A DNA stretch of 64,000 bases from NCBI GenBank assembly GCA_963377175.1, contig CAUJNA010003295.1:570501-634500 (forward strand). The letters run 5' to 3'. This stretch comes from Effrenium voratum. Its lineage: Eukaryota > Sar > Dinophyceae > Suessiales > Symbiodiniaceae. The notes beneath the pieces were generated by a model, which was not told the origin of the DNA, searched no databases, and saw only the letters and a list, made by a program, of their open reading frames with translations. Position 1 is the first letter of the stretch. The number at the start of each line of letters is the position of its first letter. Positions 10,741 to 38,136 of the stretch are shown one piece after another. The translations under genes were made by a program, and so were the position numbers.

Positions 10741-11946
10741 TTGAATCTCAAGAAATATGTGTCTGCATCCGCAGCCACTTTCTGTTTACAACCATTCCGA
10801 CCTTTGCGATCGTGTATTCTTGATCACCTCGAAGACATGCCGTTTCTCAACGTGATCTTCGGACAATCCAGCACTGCGGCTCCTTCGCCGAAGCCGCTGG
10901 TGAAGAGACGGGCATCTCCTTTGAAGGAATCCCCTGCTCGTGATGAGGAAGATGAGACATCCGACTGCCCCATGGAGCAGGTCGTCGATGAGAATCCATC
11001 CACCTCTCAACAACCAGATAACGTCAACATGCGAACATGGAGCAGGTTGATTATGATCGTGATACCGACAACGATGATGACCTGGATGACGAAGAGCAAC
11101 CTCTCGCAGGAAATCCAATGCCGAAGGCGCTGCCACATCCAAAACTGGTTCCAAAGTCACCACCAACAACACTAAGGCTCATGTCAAAGATGAAGCCAGC
11201 GCCTAAGAACATCCTGGATGAGGAGACAGAATCCGACAATCATCCTGGTGACCGACCTGCACTTCCAAGGCGACCAGCGATGCGGCCAACTCTCACATCC
11301 AACGACCGGTGGCATGTACCAAATGGATCAGATACGGACATCAGCCTCCAGGAAGGAATCCGTACATCCAGAACATGTCGGGAATTCTAAATTCCTCAAT
11401 TTTGTGTACGAATACTACAAGGAGCGCTCAACCATCCTCGAGACGAACCCTGAATTCCACTTCATCCCTGATCATGAACGACAACATGGAGCCAAGGTAT
11501 TCTGGTTGAAGGCCAGATTCAAGGATTACTGGAAGCCAACGCTTCAAGGTGAAGGTCCACATACAGAGAAACAATACATGGACTTCATCAAAAAGGTCTA
11601 CAGCATTTGCTGCTATACCAATGCTCAGCCAGAAGTTTTCGGAACAGACATCATTCCGATGGTATGTCACAACCGCCATATCGATCTCGAGAAGACCGTC
11701 CAGAACGTTGAGCAGGTGTGCAAATACTTCCACATGGATCCATCCAAGGCAAAACAGATCACCGACCTCATCCTCTGGCGATTGGAGCGATTGAGCAGAT
11801 TGTTTTCCGGATGTTTCCGACATGATTCCACGCTAGGCCAACACAGAGAATGCAAACGACAAGTGGACATGGGTCTTGATGGATCCGTTGAGCTCTACGA
11901 TGCATTGACCTGCGTTACGCATGCCAGGAAACTTCATGGGCAATAA
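10741..11946 (+). pseudogene. First part of the extra post-RNase H ORF
   Basis: Starting near MPFLNVIFGQS (10836), a Pro/Ser/acid-rich segment passes through three frames (10741-11175, 11037-11390, 11218-11946). It leads into a well-conserved-looking globular segment (about 11395-11940: KVFWLKARFKDYWKP, then CKYFHMDPSKAKQITDL). No family recognised. Base composition and the recurrent CATCC(G/A) words match the copia ORFs upstream, which supports membership of the same element. The frame breaks are of the same kind as in the pol genes. Confidence 0.5.
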
Positions 11947-12006
11947 GCCAAGACTTCTCTTGATGGCTATGTTCCCGAACTTTAAAGGCGTTTCGAGATT
12001 GCGTTC

Positions 12007-12831
12007 GTGCATCCATCCGTGGACGGGTCATACAATGAGCGCAAGGCAAGGGGAGACATTGCTCCAAGAAATAGATGGATCGACTATCTCAACTCCAGAT
12101 CCGCATACGATGCACTCCGGCCTAATGGCAAGGAATTCCTCAATGATCCCGACATGGAGTTCTACGTGAGATGCAACAGCGGTCATACACGACAAGTCGA
12201 TCTCCAATCTTTTGGACGACCCCTGTACTCCGAGCAGAAGAGTGAGCCTCGCCAAGAGGAACCGGACTATGACCTTCCAACGGAATCCATTCCTCCAAGT
12301 CCGCATCCGTCAAGATCAGACGCGCCCCATGAAGACGAAGGCACAGCTCACGCAAAGTCCAGAATGCGAAGGCCGGCACCTCAATCCATTGAAGAAGAGA
12401 GAAAGATCAAGCCGTTCGCGAAGAAGCCCATCACTTTCATGTTCCATGCTACATATGGAGAAAACCTGATCAACATCATGGAGCACGGGCTGAAATCTGG
12501 GAGATCCCAGTCGAACCCTTCGGGGAGAGTGCACATCCACATGGCATGCATCGACGACGTTATCCTTGATGACGAAGCGTCAGAAGCCGCATTGACACAT
12601 GTGCCAACAGAAAGAGATGCTTTGTTGATCCTGGCACTCCTCAAGGACCAGGACTACGACATCCGACTCTCCGAAGAGCGAACAGCATTGACAGATCAAA
12701 CCATCGAGGCGAGGAACATTGTTACGGCATTTGATTCCGAGGGAACCATCATGATGAGTAACAGTTGGATCATGAAGAAAAATCTCGGTCGTGAAGACAT
12801 TAGTTCGCCGATGCCTTCTTCAAACATGTGA
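12007..12831 (+). pseudogene. Tpt1/KptA-like (RNA 2'-phosphotransferase fold) ORF in the element
   Basis: A 274-codon open frame. After a disordered region, residues from about 145 read FMFHATYGENLINIMEHGL then GRVHIHMACIDDVI. This resembles the Tpt1/KptA signature, a Y/FHGT-type strand, helix ending EGL, and a basic residue before VH(x)H. Tpt1 removes the 2'-phosphate at spliced RNA junctions using NAD. Here the usual Gly after the first His is Ala, and the C-terminal half is only loosely similar. It could be a related ADP-ribosyl-transferase-fold domain instead. The frame ends at 12831 and the next ORF begins almost immediately. Confidence 0.45.
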
Positions 12832-14764
12832 AAAATGATCACCAAAACAAGGAAAGGTCTGAAAAAGATTCCTCCAGAGAGACCAAGAAGCGACGGCACT
12901 CCACCGATCAGGACGAGGTTGAAGAGGAGAACATGGAACCCTCCGGGGAGAGATCCGTCAAGCCAAAGGTCACCATGGAGTATCCAAATCCTGAGAACCT
13001 AGACGAGTTCATCCAGGAACTCAAGGAGATCTACCTCAAAATAGAAATGAGCAAGAAGGACGCCGAGGAAGAGCTTGTGGAGACCAAAAAGAACTTCCTC
13101 CATTTCATGGAGAAGTACAACAAGGATCCCAGAACAGCTCATCCTAAATTAACAGAATGTAAAAGAGCCTCATTGGCACACGTCGATCCCGATGTCAACC
13201 TCGAAGAAGAAGAGTTCTATTTCCGCCATCGAGGAGAATGTCCCACCATGGACGAGCACCGGAAGGCACAGCCAGTATCAGGATATCCGATCAAGCTTCC
13301 ACTGGGATCGAAGAAGCTTAGATCACATGACAACCCAGATGTCATTCGAGCATTTGCCGACATCCTGGGATCGCTGATGCAGCCGACCGACCGTCCCTCT
13401 GTAAACCATCTCAAGACGCATGAGTTCACCTCATCCCTGACGATCAACATGCTTACTATGAACCGTGGAAACCTCACGAGGAATCCAAAGCTGGACGGCA
13501 GGGAGGTGTACAACATGGCGATGAAGGACCGACCAATCGTGAAGATGATGATGCAGAACAGCGCACACATCTTATGCCTCAATGAAGCAGACGCATTCCT
13601 CAGTCCTCAAGATGATAAATCCAGAGAACTCATCAAGACGTTCATCCGATTCGGGTACAAGGGCATCGTTATCATGCTTTGTCCGCGGCGGACCTTCCGC
13701 AAGAGTGGAACTATTGGCAAGACACATTTCCACAAAGAGTCAGAATTGGGGAACCACATTCGGGATGTTCAGATGCTTCTTCGGAACCGAGGAAAATTGC
13801 ACTGATCCTGAATACGACATTCCGACCTCGGACTGCTTGGCAACTACGGGACCATCCATGTTTACTGAATCCAAGAAGTACATTGGACCGAGATTGCCAC
13901 CACGCACCACTGTCCAAGGACACGGACGTAACAAAGAGATTGTCGTTCTCCACGTCGAGCAGAGTGACGAGTATCGTGGTATGCTCCCAAAATCATCCAA
14001 CAAGTCACTCCTCGAGTTTGACAGCCGCCACGTAACAGACCTCCCGGTTGCTACCATTGGAGTTTTCCACATTCATCCATCAATCAGTACCAATGCGATG
14101 CGATCACTGGAGACGCCAACAAATCCGCGAATACCTACAGCAGACTCCAGCACGTCTTCAATCCGGCCAAAAATCTCATAAATATCCTCATGATGGAATA
14201 TCAGAGATTGTGGAATGAAACGGAGAGTATGCAATGGAGACTTCACGCACCCTAAAATCCATTCTCCGTCATCACTCATACAGGAAGACTGGATCAGGGT
14301 ATGACCGAACATTTCCAGATATATTGCTGACATTCGTGTTTGGGTGGGGCAAAACGAATATCCAGCAGGTTTTCCGGAAGGAAGAGATGAACGCCATGAG
14401 AGATGAACAACTGGAAGCCATGCGGAACGATCCAACGCCTGCCATGTTCGACTATCAGGTCTCATCCGCGGAACGCTTCAAGCACGTGAACAACGATGTG
14501 TTCATGAATGGCTCACAAGATTCCGACTCGCACAGTCCGCTGATGGTCTACATCCGCAGCAGATCTGCCGCCAGGCAACGCAACTTTGAGAGATCCAAGG
14601 AGCACCTCAAGAAGAAGCAATCTTGGACTCAGCAAGAGTACAAAGAGTACAACAAGCAGTACTGGAGCAATCCAAAGCAATGGAAAGACTATGGCGACTC
14701 GACCTGGAATGATTATGGAGACTATGGCAGTCAATCCAACAGCAGCCGCCGGTGGTACCGCTGA
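12832..14764 (+). pseudogene. EEP (endonuclease/exonuclease/phosphatase)-like ORF
   Basis: A charged N-terminal part (12832-13400) leads to strand/helix patterns of the EEP fold. The first is LTINMLTMNRGN (13440), then NSAHILCLNEAD (13565; the Asn/Glu-type metal-site helix). After frame changes near 13800 and 14085 come VGVFHIH-like sequence, ITGDANKSA (14107; the GDxN motif) and DSDSHSPLMVYI (14520; the terminal SDH-type motif). In LINEs such domains nick target DNA; in a copia element they are unexpected. The tail is Tyr/Asp/Trp-rich (14590-14764). At least two frameshifts. The order of four motifs makes the fold likely, though catalytic competence is unknown. Confidence 0.5.
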
Positions 14765-15391
14765 TCACTTGATGAAGCAGCCACCTTTGGCACTTATTCG
14801 ACCGACTGAGAAGACTCCCACGATCGACACTACGAACTACAACCAGATTGAACATCACCGCCAACAAGACTATTCAGTGAGAGATCAATAGTTTCACATC
14901 CGTCCCGCATGTACATAGCGTTGTGCATCACCTTTTCGATACATCTAGGTATCTCACAGAATCAGTACAGACTGTTTACCATCCGCGCCAAAATTGGATG
15001 AATCATTGTAACAATACATGGCTACGGCACTTTCAAATACGGCTACGGCACGTAAGGCCAAGAAGCCAATCATACATTTTGGTGTGAAAGGTCAAAAGAA
15101 ATTTGTGTCTGTTTTGTGTTGCTTTTTGTTGCATATTCACACACTCCGCTGACATGTGGCTCAAGGCCTTTCAAGTCAGTTGTACAGTCGTTCGACTCAT
15201 GGTACATTGATAAAAAGGCTTGCAGACCGCTTTACAGGATTCACAGTCAACACAAGCCACCAGGGACAATCCATCCTCCAATCCTCCATATTGGCATATT
15301 GGACTTTTTCCGGAATAGATCCAGGGACCAAATCAACGACCTCTACTACCACAGGACCCTTCTGGGATAGGCACCCCGGCAGTGGGCCTCA
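14765..15391 (+). other. 3' untranslated end and presumed 3' LTR of element 1
   Basis: No coding sequence after 14764. The right terminal repeat copy lies at 15374-15391 and ends in CA. The LTR start cannot be fixed because no matching 5' LTR survives. A TG start near 15104, just after an A/G-rich stretch (AAAGGTCAAAAGAAAT), would give an LTR of roughly 290 bp; this is a guess. Confidence 0.4.
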
Positions 15392-16039
15392 GGGGGTCCC
15401 CCACATACCGCGCGGTAATTTGATGACGTTCCACTAAACGTAGTCTTCGGGGAGCCAGTGTCGCAAAACAGGGTCCCAGGCTCGAATCCCCTGCCGGCTC
15501 TTTGCTGGTTTGGGTTTCCTGCCTCCTTTTGCATGAAAAACTCTGTGTTGTTTACGTCCTCTTTGCGAAAACGCTGGAAAAACCGTGCTGTTTCGCGGGA
15601 AATACTGGGGAGCAAAGGGGAAATGCAAGGAAGTGCAAGGAAATGAGGGGAGGAAATAGGAAGCCTGACAGGAAAGCAAGGGGAAATGAAAGGGAAACAA
15701 AGGGGAACTGAAAGGGACATGAAAAGGACAGAAATGAAAACAAGGGGAGTGCAGGGGGAATGAAAAGGAAACAAAGCACAAGGAAACCAACCGGTACGAC
15801 GGGAGATGTAGGGAAGAACGGGACATATATGGAAAATGAAGCGGACATACCGAGAAAATGACAGGGACATGAAGGGGGAGTTGAAAGGAAAGGACGGGAC
15901 ATGACCAGGACATCATGGGAAACCTGAAAAGGACATGAAGGGGAAATCAAGGGGAAAGCCAGTAGTAAGCAGACAGTTCAGGGTCATGAAGGGGAAGCGC
16001 CCGGACATCGAGGCAACTCAGGGGGGATGTGACGCTGCA
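15392..16039. other. Purine-rich degenerate repeat after the element
   Basis: Begins with two short palindromes (GGGGGTCCCCC at 15392-15402 and ACCGCGCGGT at 15408-15417). Next is a sequence resembling a tRNA T-arm (GGCTCGAATCC near 15478), a possible SINE relic. From about 15590 comes a degenerate GGGAAATGAAAGGGACATG-like minisatellite to about 16010. Long ORFs on the minus strand here are Phe/Ser/Pro low complexity. Confidence 0.6.
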
Positions 16040-16115
16040 ACGCAGAGAGAGAGAGAGAGAGAGTGAGAGAGAGAGAGAGAGACACAGAGAGCGAGAAACA
16101 GACAGAGAAAGAGTC

Positions 16116-16146
<31 letters not shown>

Positions 16147-16232
16147 GAGAGAGAGACGGAAAGACAGAGAGAGAGAGAGACAGAGAGAGACAGAGCCAGA
16201 GTCAGAGAAAGAGACAGAGAAAGAGTCAGAGA

Positions 16233-16264
<32 letters not shown>

Positions 16265-16612
16265 CGGAAAGAGAGAGAGAGAGAGACTAGGTCCTCCAGT
16301 AGAGAGGTTAGAATAAGGGTACCCTTTTTTCTGTAGAGGGGCGTGGACAGGAAGGAGACAGGGAGACAGAAAGAGACAGAAAGAGACAGAAAGAGACAGA
16401 GAAACAGAGAGAGAGAGAGAGAGACAGAGAGACAAACAGAGATAGAGAGAGACAGAGATAGAGAGAGACAGAGATGGAGAGAGACAGAGAGAGGGAGATT
16501 GAGGAGAGAGGCTTGGGGGGATGGGGGGGATGGGAGCAGAGGGAGAGAGAGAGGACGACAGAACACACGGGGGAGGAGACAAGAGAGAGAGGAAGAAGGA
16601 GAAAAGGGAGAG
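16040..16612. repeat. GA-rich microsatellite
   Basis: Two (GAGA/GACAGA)n blocks (about 16040-16290 and 16370-16610) separated by about 80 bp of unique sequence. Apparent Arg/Glu and Ser/Leu ORFs are by-products of the repeat. Confidence 0.95.
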
Positions 16613-16615
16613 GAC

Positions 16616-16640
16616 AATGTCGGCGGACTGAGCCGGAGGC
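16616..16640 (+). repeat. 25-bp sequence shared with 44054-44078
   Basis: Starts AATGTCGGCGG and continues A-CTGAGCCGGAGGC. The same 25 bases with one mismatch occur at 44054-44078. In both places it lies at or within a few tens of bases of the right end of a purine-rich array in the same orientation, so it marks a shared repeat family boundary. Confidence 0.7.
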
Positions 16641-16899
16641 TCTACAGTTTGACCTTCCAGCGGAGAGTTGGCACTACGCATGAGAGGCGGATAGAACAAA
16701 TAGAGTTAAATAGAGCAACATTGAACTCTGTACAGTTGGTTGTCACTTTCACTGAATGCCCCTCGCCTGTCCAAATGCAGTACCATAATACAACTTTCCG
16801 GCATACTCACATGATGCCATCTCTCACCAGTTAACATGCAACATGGGCAGCCCAAGCTGTGGCTGGTCCTCTAGTCAGGGAAGGCCCCCATCCTCCTCC
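16641..16899. other. No gene seen
   Basis: Unique sequence between the GA repeat and the first minus-strand exons. Nothing recognisable. Confidence 0.5.
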
Positions 16900-24788
<7,889 letters not shown>

Positions 24789-26773
24789 CTTGAGGGCACA
24801 TCGCAAGGGAAAGGGCACTGAAGACACACCCAGATCGAATCCAAAGGAAGAGAAAGAGTAGATGCCGCTGATGGCGCAGCATGTGGTTGCGAAAGCGGTT
24901 CAATCAACCGTGAAAAAACAGACAGCCATGCAGAACCGCTGCAACAGCCTTATCATGACAACAAATGTGGCCAGGCACATATGAGCCATACATAAAATAT
25001 GCTGCTTATCAATTGTGGACGCGGAAATTGGATAGTCATGGTGGTTCTTGTTGTGCTTTCCCAATGTCCCTTCCAAATTGACCCTGTACGAATTCCTGCT
25101 AATTTTGAAGAAACTTCAAAGACCTAAGAAGCGTAGAGCCCTTCGGCAACAACACCCACTGCTGTGCTCCAAAGGCACGCGACGCTGGAGGAACGCCCTT
25201 GCCAAAGCCAGGTGTCCGCGACTTCACCAGTCCTAGCCGAATGGCGACTAGAATGTTGATCCAAACCAACACCTTGACGTGGCTCAATCTCCGGGGGCCC
25301 CGGGTAAGCACCTAGAGCCGGGCAGGAAGAAATAAGGAGACTTTGAATACACGCAGCGGCCAACGTCCTGCTCCCATGGGCCCAGCAGCAAGGCCGCGCA
25401 GCCCACAGATTCGCACAACCCGTGGAGCTATCCTTGGCACGACCCGTTCTGCAGGCCCTGGGACCCTGCAATTGCCCCCTTTCGCCAACTTTGGGTTGAT
25501 TCGTGGCTTCACCCAAATTGCCACCTTGCATTTGTGAAACGGCTCCAAACCAAGGAATCACCCTTTGCAACAACCCTGGCCCAAGGCTCCGGAATTCTGT
25601 GACTCGATCCTCCAGGTCCCTTGGCTCGTCGGTCCCGCTGTCTGTCAGGTCTCCCAATGTGTCCTTCACCGCCTGGGCGTTCGGGGCCGCTTTCCTTGAA
25701 GAAAAACTTGCCCCCGCTGACGGGGCCAGGCATGCCTCTGGAAAACACGAGGTCCCACCACGGCACCTTGTCCATCCCTACGAGAATGGTCAATGAGAAA
25801 GTGAAAAGTGAAAGACCATCCCAAACCATCCAAACGCCAAAAGCAGTTTCAGGAGCCGCTTGATTCGGCGAGTTGCTCTCCTGGCACCTCGCGCGCTGGA
25901 CGTGCGCAAAAGCAGCTCATTGGGACAGGCCCTGTCGCTCACCGGCACACGCCGCTGCGAGAGCCGGCGCATGGGTCATGGCATTGGTCCAAGGAGATGG
26001 TACCCTTGTTCCAACAAGAAGCTGCCACCACTCAAGACTCACCTCGCCGTGTTCTAAGGGCACAGCGGTATACGCTTTATCACCGTGTAGTTTGGCGGGC
26101 ATCAGATATTCCCTTCAAGCTCTGTGTTTCAACAAATTCCTGCAACGACGTTCCCTCAACAGCATAAAGCCGGGCTGCCATCCGGTTGCTAGCATGTCTT
26201 GTCAAACTCTCTTGACCAGGGGGACTGGTGAGTGATGCGAGTGACCTCCAAGTGTTCCCGTGGCATTCCCACCCCTCATTCTGCTTGCTCTGTCTTGAAC
26301 AGAGCAAGCTGCAGCGGCAGGAAAGCTGCAAAGCCTGTGCGTCGGTCTAGCCCAAGGACCGTCGCCGTGGGCTCCTTTCTTCAAGCTCTTTTTCCCTTGC
26401 CACTTGTTCGATCTCGCCGATCGAAGCACATACGTGTCAGCGGCCCTCTTTGCCTAATGGAAGGGCGACTGCAAACAAAAGACGGGGCCAGCTCGCGCTT
26501 TGCACTAAGCTGAACTTGATCCTAGCTCACGGCACGCCACGGACTGGAGTCGGTGCAAGCATTGCTTCAAGCCACCTCGTGGAAAGACACATCCTTGGCT
26601 GATGAAGCAGACCAAGTCCATCTTGCCCTCGCGTTCTGCATTTGTCTGTTTCTGCTCTACTTTTTTCGGGTCGGACCAGCCCAAAGCGCAACATATCCCA
26701 AAAGCGCCGCATCACAGGCTGGCCTATCTGTTGACAAGGGTAAGGCAGACACGCCAATGAAATGCAGCCGCGC
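24789..26773. other. Weakly coding-like region, no gene assigned
   Basis: A short (GT)n run near 24620-24640 lies just downstream of the propeller exon. Minus-strand fragments near 25620-25680 (DTLGDLTDSGTDEPRD) and 25920-26100 look mildly coding but no boundaries can be set. Otherwise nothing recognised. Confidence 0.35.
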
Positions 26774-28330
26774 AGCATATCTCCGATTTTCCTCATCGAA
26801 GTCCACCTGCACCATGCCCTGCGTGCTCATTGCCCGAGACTCCTGTCCGCGCCATCCAGCTGAACATGCTGGCTTGCTTGGACCACACCACCTCCAGTCC
26901 TTCGCTGCAGCCACGAACTCGCGAGCCAAAGCTGCCAGCTCAGCATCCTGGTTGATGTGCGAGCTGACACCGAGCCCCCGCCACGAATGGCAATTGGATT
27001 CCAATGATGCCAGGTATGTTGGGTGACCACCCCTCCTAGCGCGGCATGGCCTGATCCTTTCATATCCTTTCGTCCCAAGCCCCACCCCCTCAATAGCCGA
27101 CGTCCCCGAATGCCCTCTCCCCAGCCTTGGACTCTTGGCAGGCCGCCTGGGGAAACCGGCATTGCCCAACAAGGCCCCACGAGCCACAAGTAAGAAGCCG
27201 CAGCCCAGCCTGCTCCAGGGACTTGTACAAGTTGCGGGCATGAAGATCGCGCAGGCCCTGCTCAGGGCAGGATGGGTAGTTTCAGTGTTCAGCAGCCTGC
27301 CTGTTTGAGGACAGGATGAAACTCACCAGCAAGAATCTCCCCTTTGTCGAACCATCGCAGATCCCAGTATTCCTGCGGATGGCTTACTGCACCTCCTGCG
27401 TCTGACTGCTTTCGACTGGACAATCACATGACGCCGCGACTTCGTCTGGCCTTGTCGTCCACCTTGATAGCAGCTTCCTGCAAGGGCCGGGTGTTGGTGC
27501 ACGATGCCAAAAGGACTGGCTGCAGTAATCAGAGCATCGTCCTCCTCCGGTTGCAAAACCAACTGGTGCAAAGCGGAAATATCCTCAGCTGTGGGTGGAC
27601 TACCCAAACGTTGCCCCAAGAAGTCGAGCCCGTGGCCGCGGTGCCATGATCTGCTGGCGCCTGGGCAAGTCACAGCCCAGAAGCCCAAGGATAGCCTTTA
27701 CTCTGCCTGCACTCGCATCGCCCAAGTCATCGAGTAGCAACCAATGACCTGCCAAGCCCGACCGAGCTCACGCCACCCACCTCTCCTTGCATGTGTTTGC
27801 ACGCACTTGTCCCCCCATGCCCGGGAAGAACGGTCGCATTTTCGACTCGCTTGGAAGGCAAAGCTCAATTGGGGATCAGTTTGCGGATGATCCCCTTGAC
27901 TTTCGGAAGCGGCCGCTTCCTGTTGGGGTTCCGAGGGTATGGCGCAGCCCCACGCTTCATCTTCACATCCAGCCGCACGCTGAACTCTCGGGGTCTCAGA
28001 AAGTCCCGCCACTGCGAGAAGATCTCCGCCGGCCGGACAACCTCCACGCGGGTCAGAGCACCCAGCAGGCCGCCCAGTATCATTCGGTTGACGCCCGTGT
28101 GGGAGGCAATGAGGCCCTCAAGGCCCCCGAGGCCCCTGGAAACCAGCGCACGCCAGCCTGGCAGCGCAGCCCAGAGCGGAAAGGCCGCCCGGCAGGCGAC
28201 GGCCATGGCTCGCAGCCAGCAAGCAGGCGAAGCAAGGCTCAGGCTCAAGCGTCTCGAGCCCTGCCAATGAAACTTCTGGGTCAAGGGCGCACCTATAAAG
28301 AAGATGTCCGGGTCCCAGCCACTGAAGCGT
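26774..28330 (-). CDS. Unrecognised split gene, several candidate exons
   Basis: Candidate minus-strand exons with AG|G acceptors: about 28230-27935 (a long open stretch including VVRPAEIFSQWRDFLRPREF and FSVRLDVKMKRGAAPYP); 27583-27521 (DISALHQLVLQPEEDDALIT, with GC donor); about 27255-27195 (LHARNLYKSLEQAGLRLL); 26947-26892 (DAELAALAREFVAAAKDW); 26806-26774 (VDFDEENRRYA, with GC donor). The amino-acid character is that of soluble, helical protein. No family recognised, and the exons may belong to more than one gene. It lies just downstream of the rhamnose synthase on the same strand. Confidence 0.35.
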
Positions 28331-29860
28331 AAAACAAGCTTTGATACGGCCTGTGTACAACATCTGCCTGCTACACATGCTACAGGCTCCGGCTGTGTTG
28401 GACCCATCCACCGCCGCTTCCAGCCTCAAACCTCGAGACTGGCAAGTTCAGCCCCAGCTCCCGCCGAACGTTCCGCGCAGCAGCCTTGGCTGAGGCACTG
28501 GCACTGTCTGGAAACTCTTAACGAGCCGCCAAACCGCCAAACCGCTATGCCCCGCCTGCACGGGCGATTCGCCTGGCCGGCTTCTGCCACCCATGAGCCA
28601 CCTAGCCGCTCAAACCGGTCCACACGTTGCCGGTGACAAACGAAGGAAAGCCACCAAAGCTGCAACACTGTTGGGCAAAGGCCTTTGCCATGCCGGGGCC
28701 AGCGCCAGTCGGGCTGGGGATGCACCTCTGACTAGCACCATGCGAACAGCGCAAGCGTCAGCTGTGTGGCCCGCGCCTTCCGCCGCCCAAGGAAGACACG
28801 AGACCTATCACAAGAGGTGATGAGGACATCTGACCTGAAAGGCCAAGGCCAAGTGGGTAGGCAGACGACAGCTGTAGCAAACGTGAGCAGTGATCGAATC
28901 GATTGAACCAGCCCTAACACCCAAGAACAGAGCCGACTGCCCCGCCAGGACGCTCTGAGTTGTGGCCAGCAGCAAAGCCCTGGCTCTGGGCACCCCGGCA
29001 CGGCCTTCACCAGCGTATCCAAAGCCCGCCCATATTCGGCGTCCTCCGCTTCAACTGTTCTCACGCGGGTCCCGCTAACATGCAGGTCCACTCCCCAACT
29101 GCCCGCTCCTCCAGGAACAAGTGGTGAGGTTTGAAGTTGCCCGTGACAAAGTGGGGCACTTGCTGCATTGCTTGCTAGTGTGAGGTGTCCGTCTCTGCTG
29201 TGCTGTATGGGTGAAGCACGGGGGGGCCCAGAACTGCCCCCGTTGACTGACACAACGTTTTCGACATTTCCAGGGTCACCTAGATTTCCGGTTGCTCGAC
29301 GCGTGCCATTGTCTCCAGAGCTTGCCTGAATGCCAGGGTACCTCTGCATTCTTACCTCACAGGCTCTGAAATTACCTCGAACAAGGGCCCGAGCAACAAC
29401 AAAAAATGGCTGGGCCCATAAAAACATGTTCTTTCACTGGCGCAGCTTCTGGGCCAGTGGCAGCTCAATTTTGCCTCCGCAGCTCACACATCCAGCGCAT
29501 TCATTACCATGCTCCTTTTTTCCCCTGGAGAACCTGCATGTGAGGCCGCACCAGTCTGAACTTGCACGGGCAGCGCGGTGCTACCACACAGTGCTTGCAA
29601 AGGCTAACTGATCATTCTGGAATTTCAGGCTTCAGAAACTCTCTGCCGGCCCTACGGGCTCATAGCTGTGCATTGTCAGCTTCCCAGCTCTCATGCACCT
29701 CGCCTCGAAACTCGCAACCGGCACAATGCAAGAACCCGCCATCATTGCACAAGGGGTCCCGGCAATGGGGATTCTTGGATGCTCAACGGGTCCAAGACAA
29801 GTTGGCTATGGCCCAAGCAACGCCACTGCACAAGCAGCACCGAGAGCCCGCCTGTCCAGC
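28331..29860. other. Spacer downstream of the rhamnose synthase, one possible exon
   Basis: A minus-strand segment near 29080-28970 (AEDAEYGRALDTLVKAVPG) looks coding but is isolated. No repeat, terminator or RNA gene seen in the rest. Confidence 0.35.

Positions 29861-38136
<8,276 letters not shown>

Larger units (their letters stand above)
2883..15391 (+). mobile_element. Ty1/copia-type retrotransposon (element 1), decayed, about 12.5 kb
   Basis: Domain order is gag, aspartic protease, integrase, methyltransferase-like domain, reverse transcriptase, RNase H, then extra ORFs. Integrase before reverse transcriptase is the Ty1/copia order. The ends are proposed from an 18-bp direct repeat ending in CA (2883-2900 and 15374-15391) and a primer-binding-site-like sequence just inside the left copy. 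The 5' LTR upstream of those 18 bp is missing or replaced. Many frameshifts and stops make the copy non-functional. At 12.5 kb it is over twice a typical 5-kb copia element, because of a proline-rich linker, the methyltransferase-like module and about 4 kb of ORFs after RNase H. It lies opposite to the host genes. Confidence 0.85.

Noticed and set aside
16029..16834. Arg/Glu-rich and Ser/Leu-rich ORFs
   Set aside because: By-products of the GA microsatellite.
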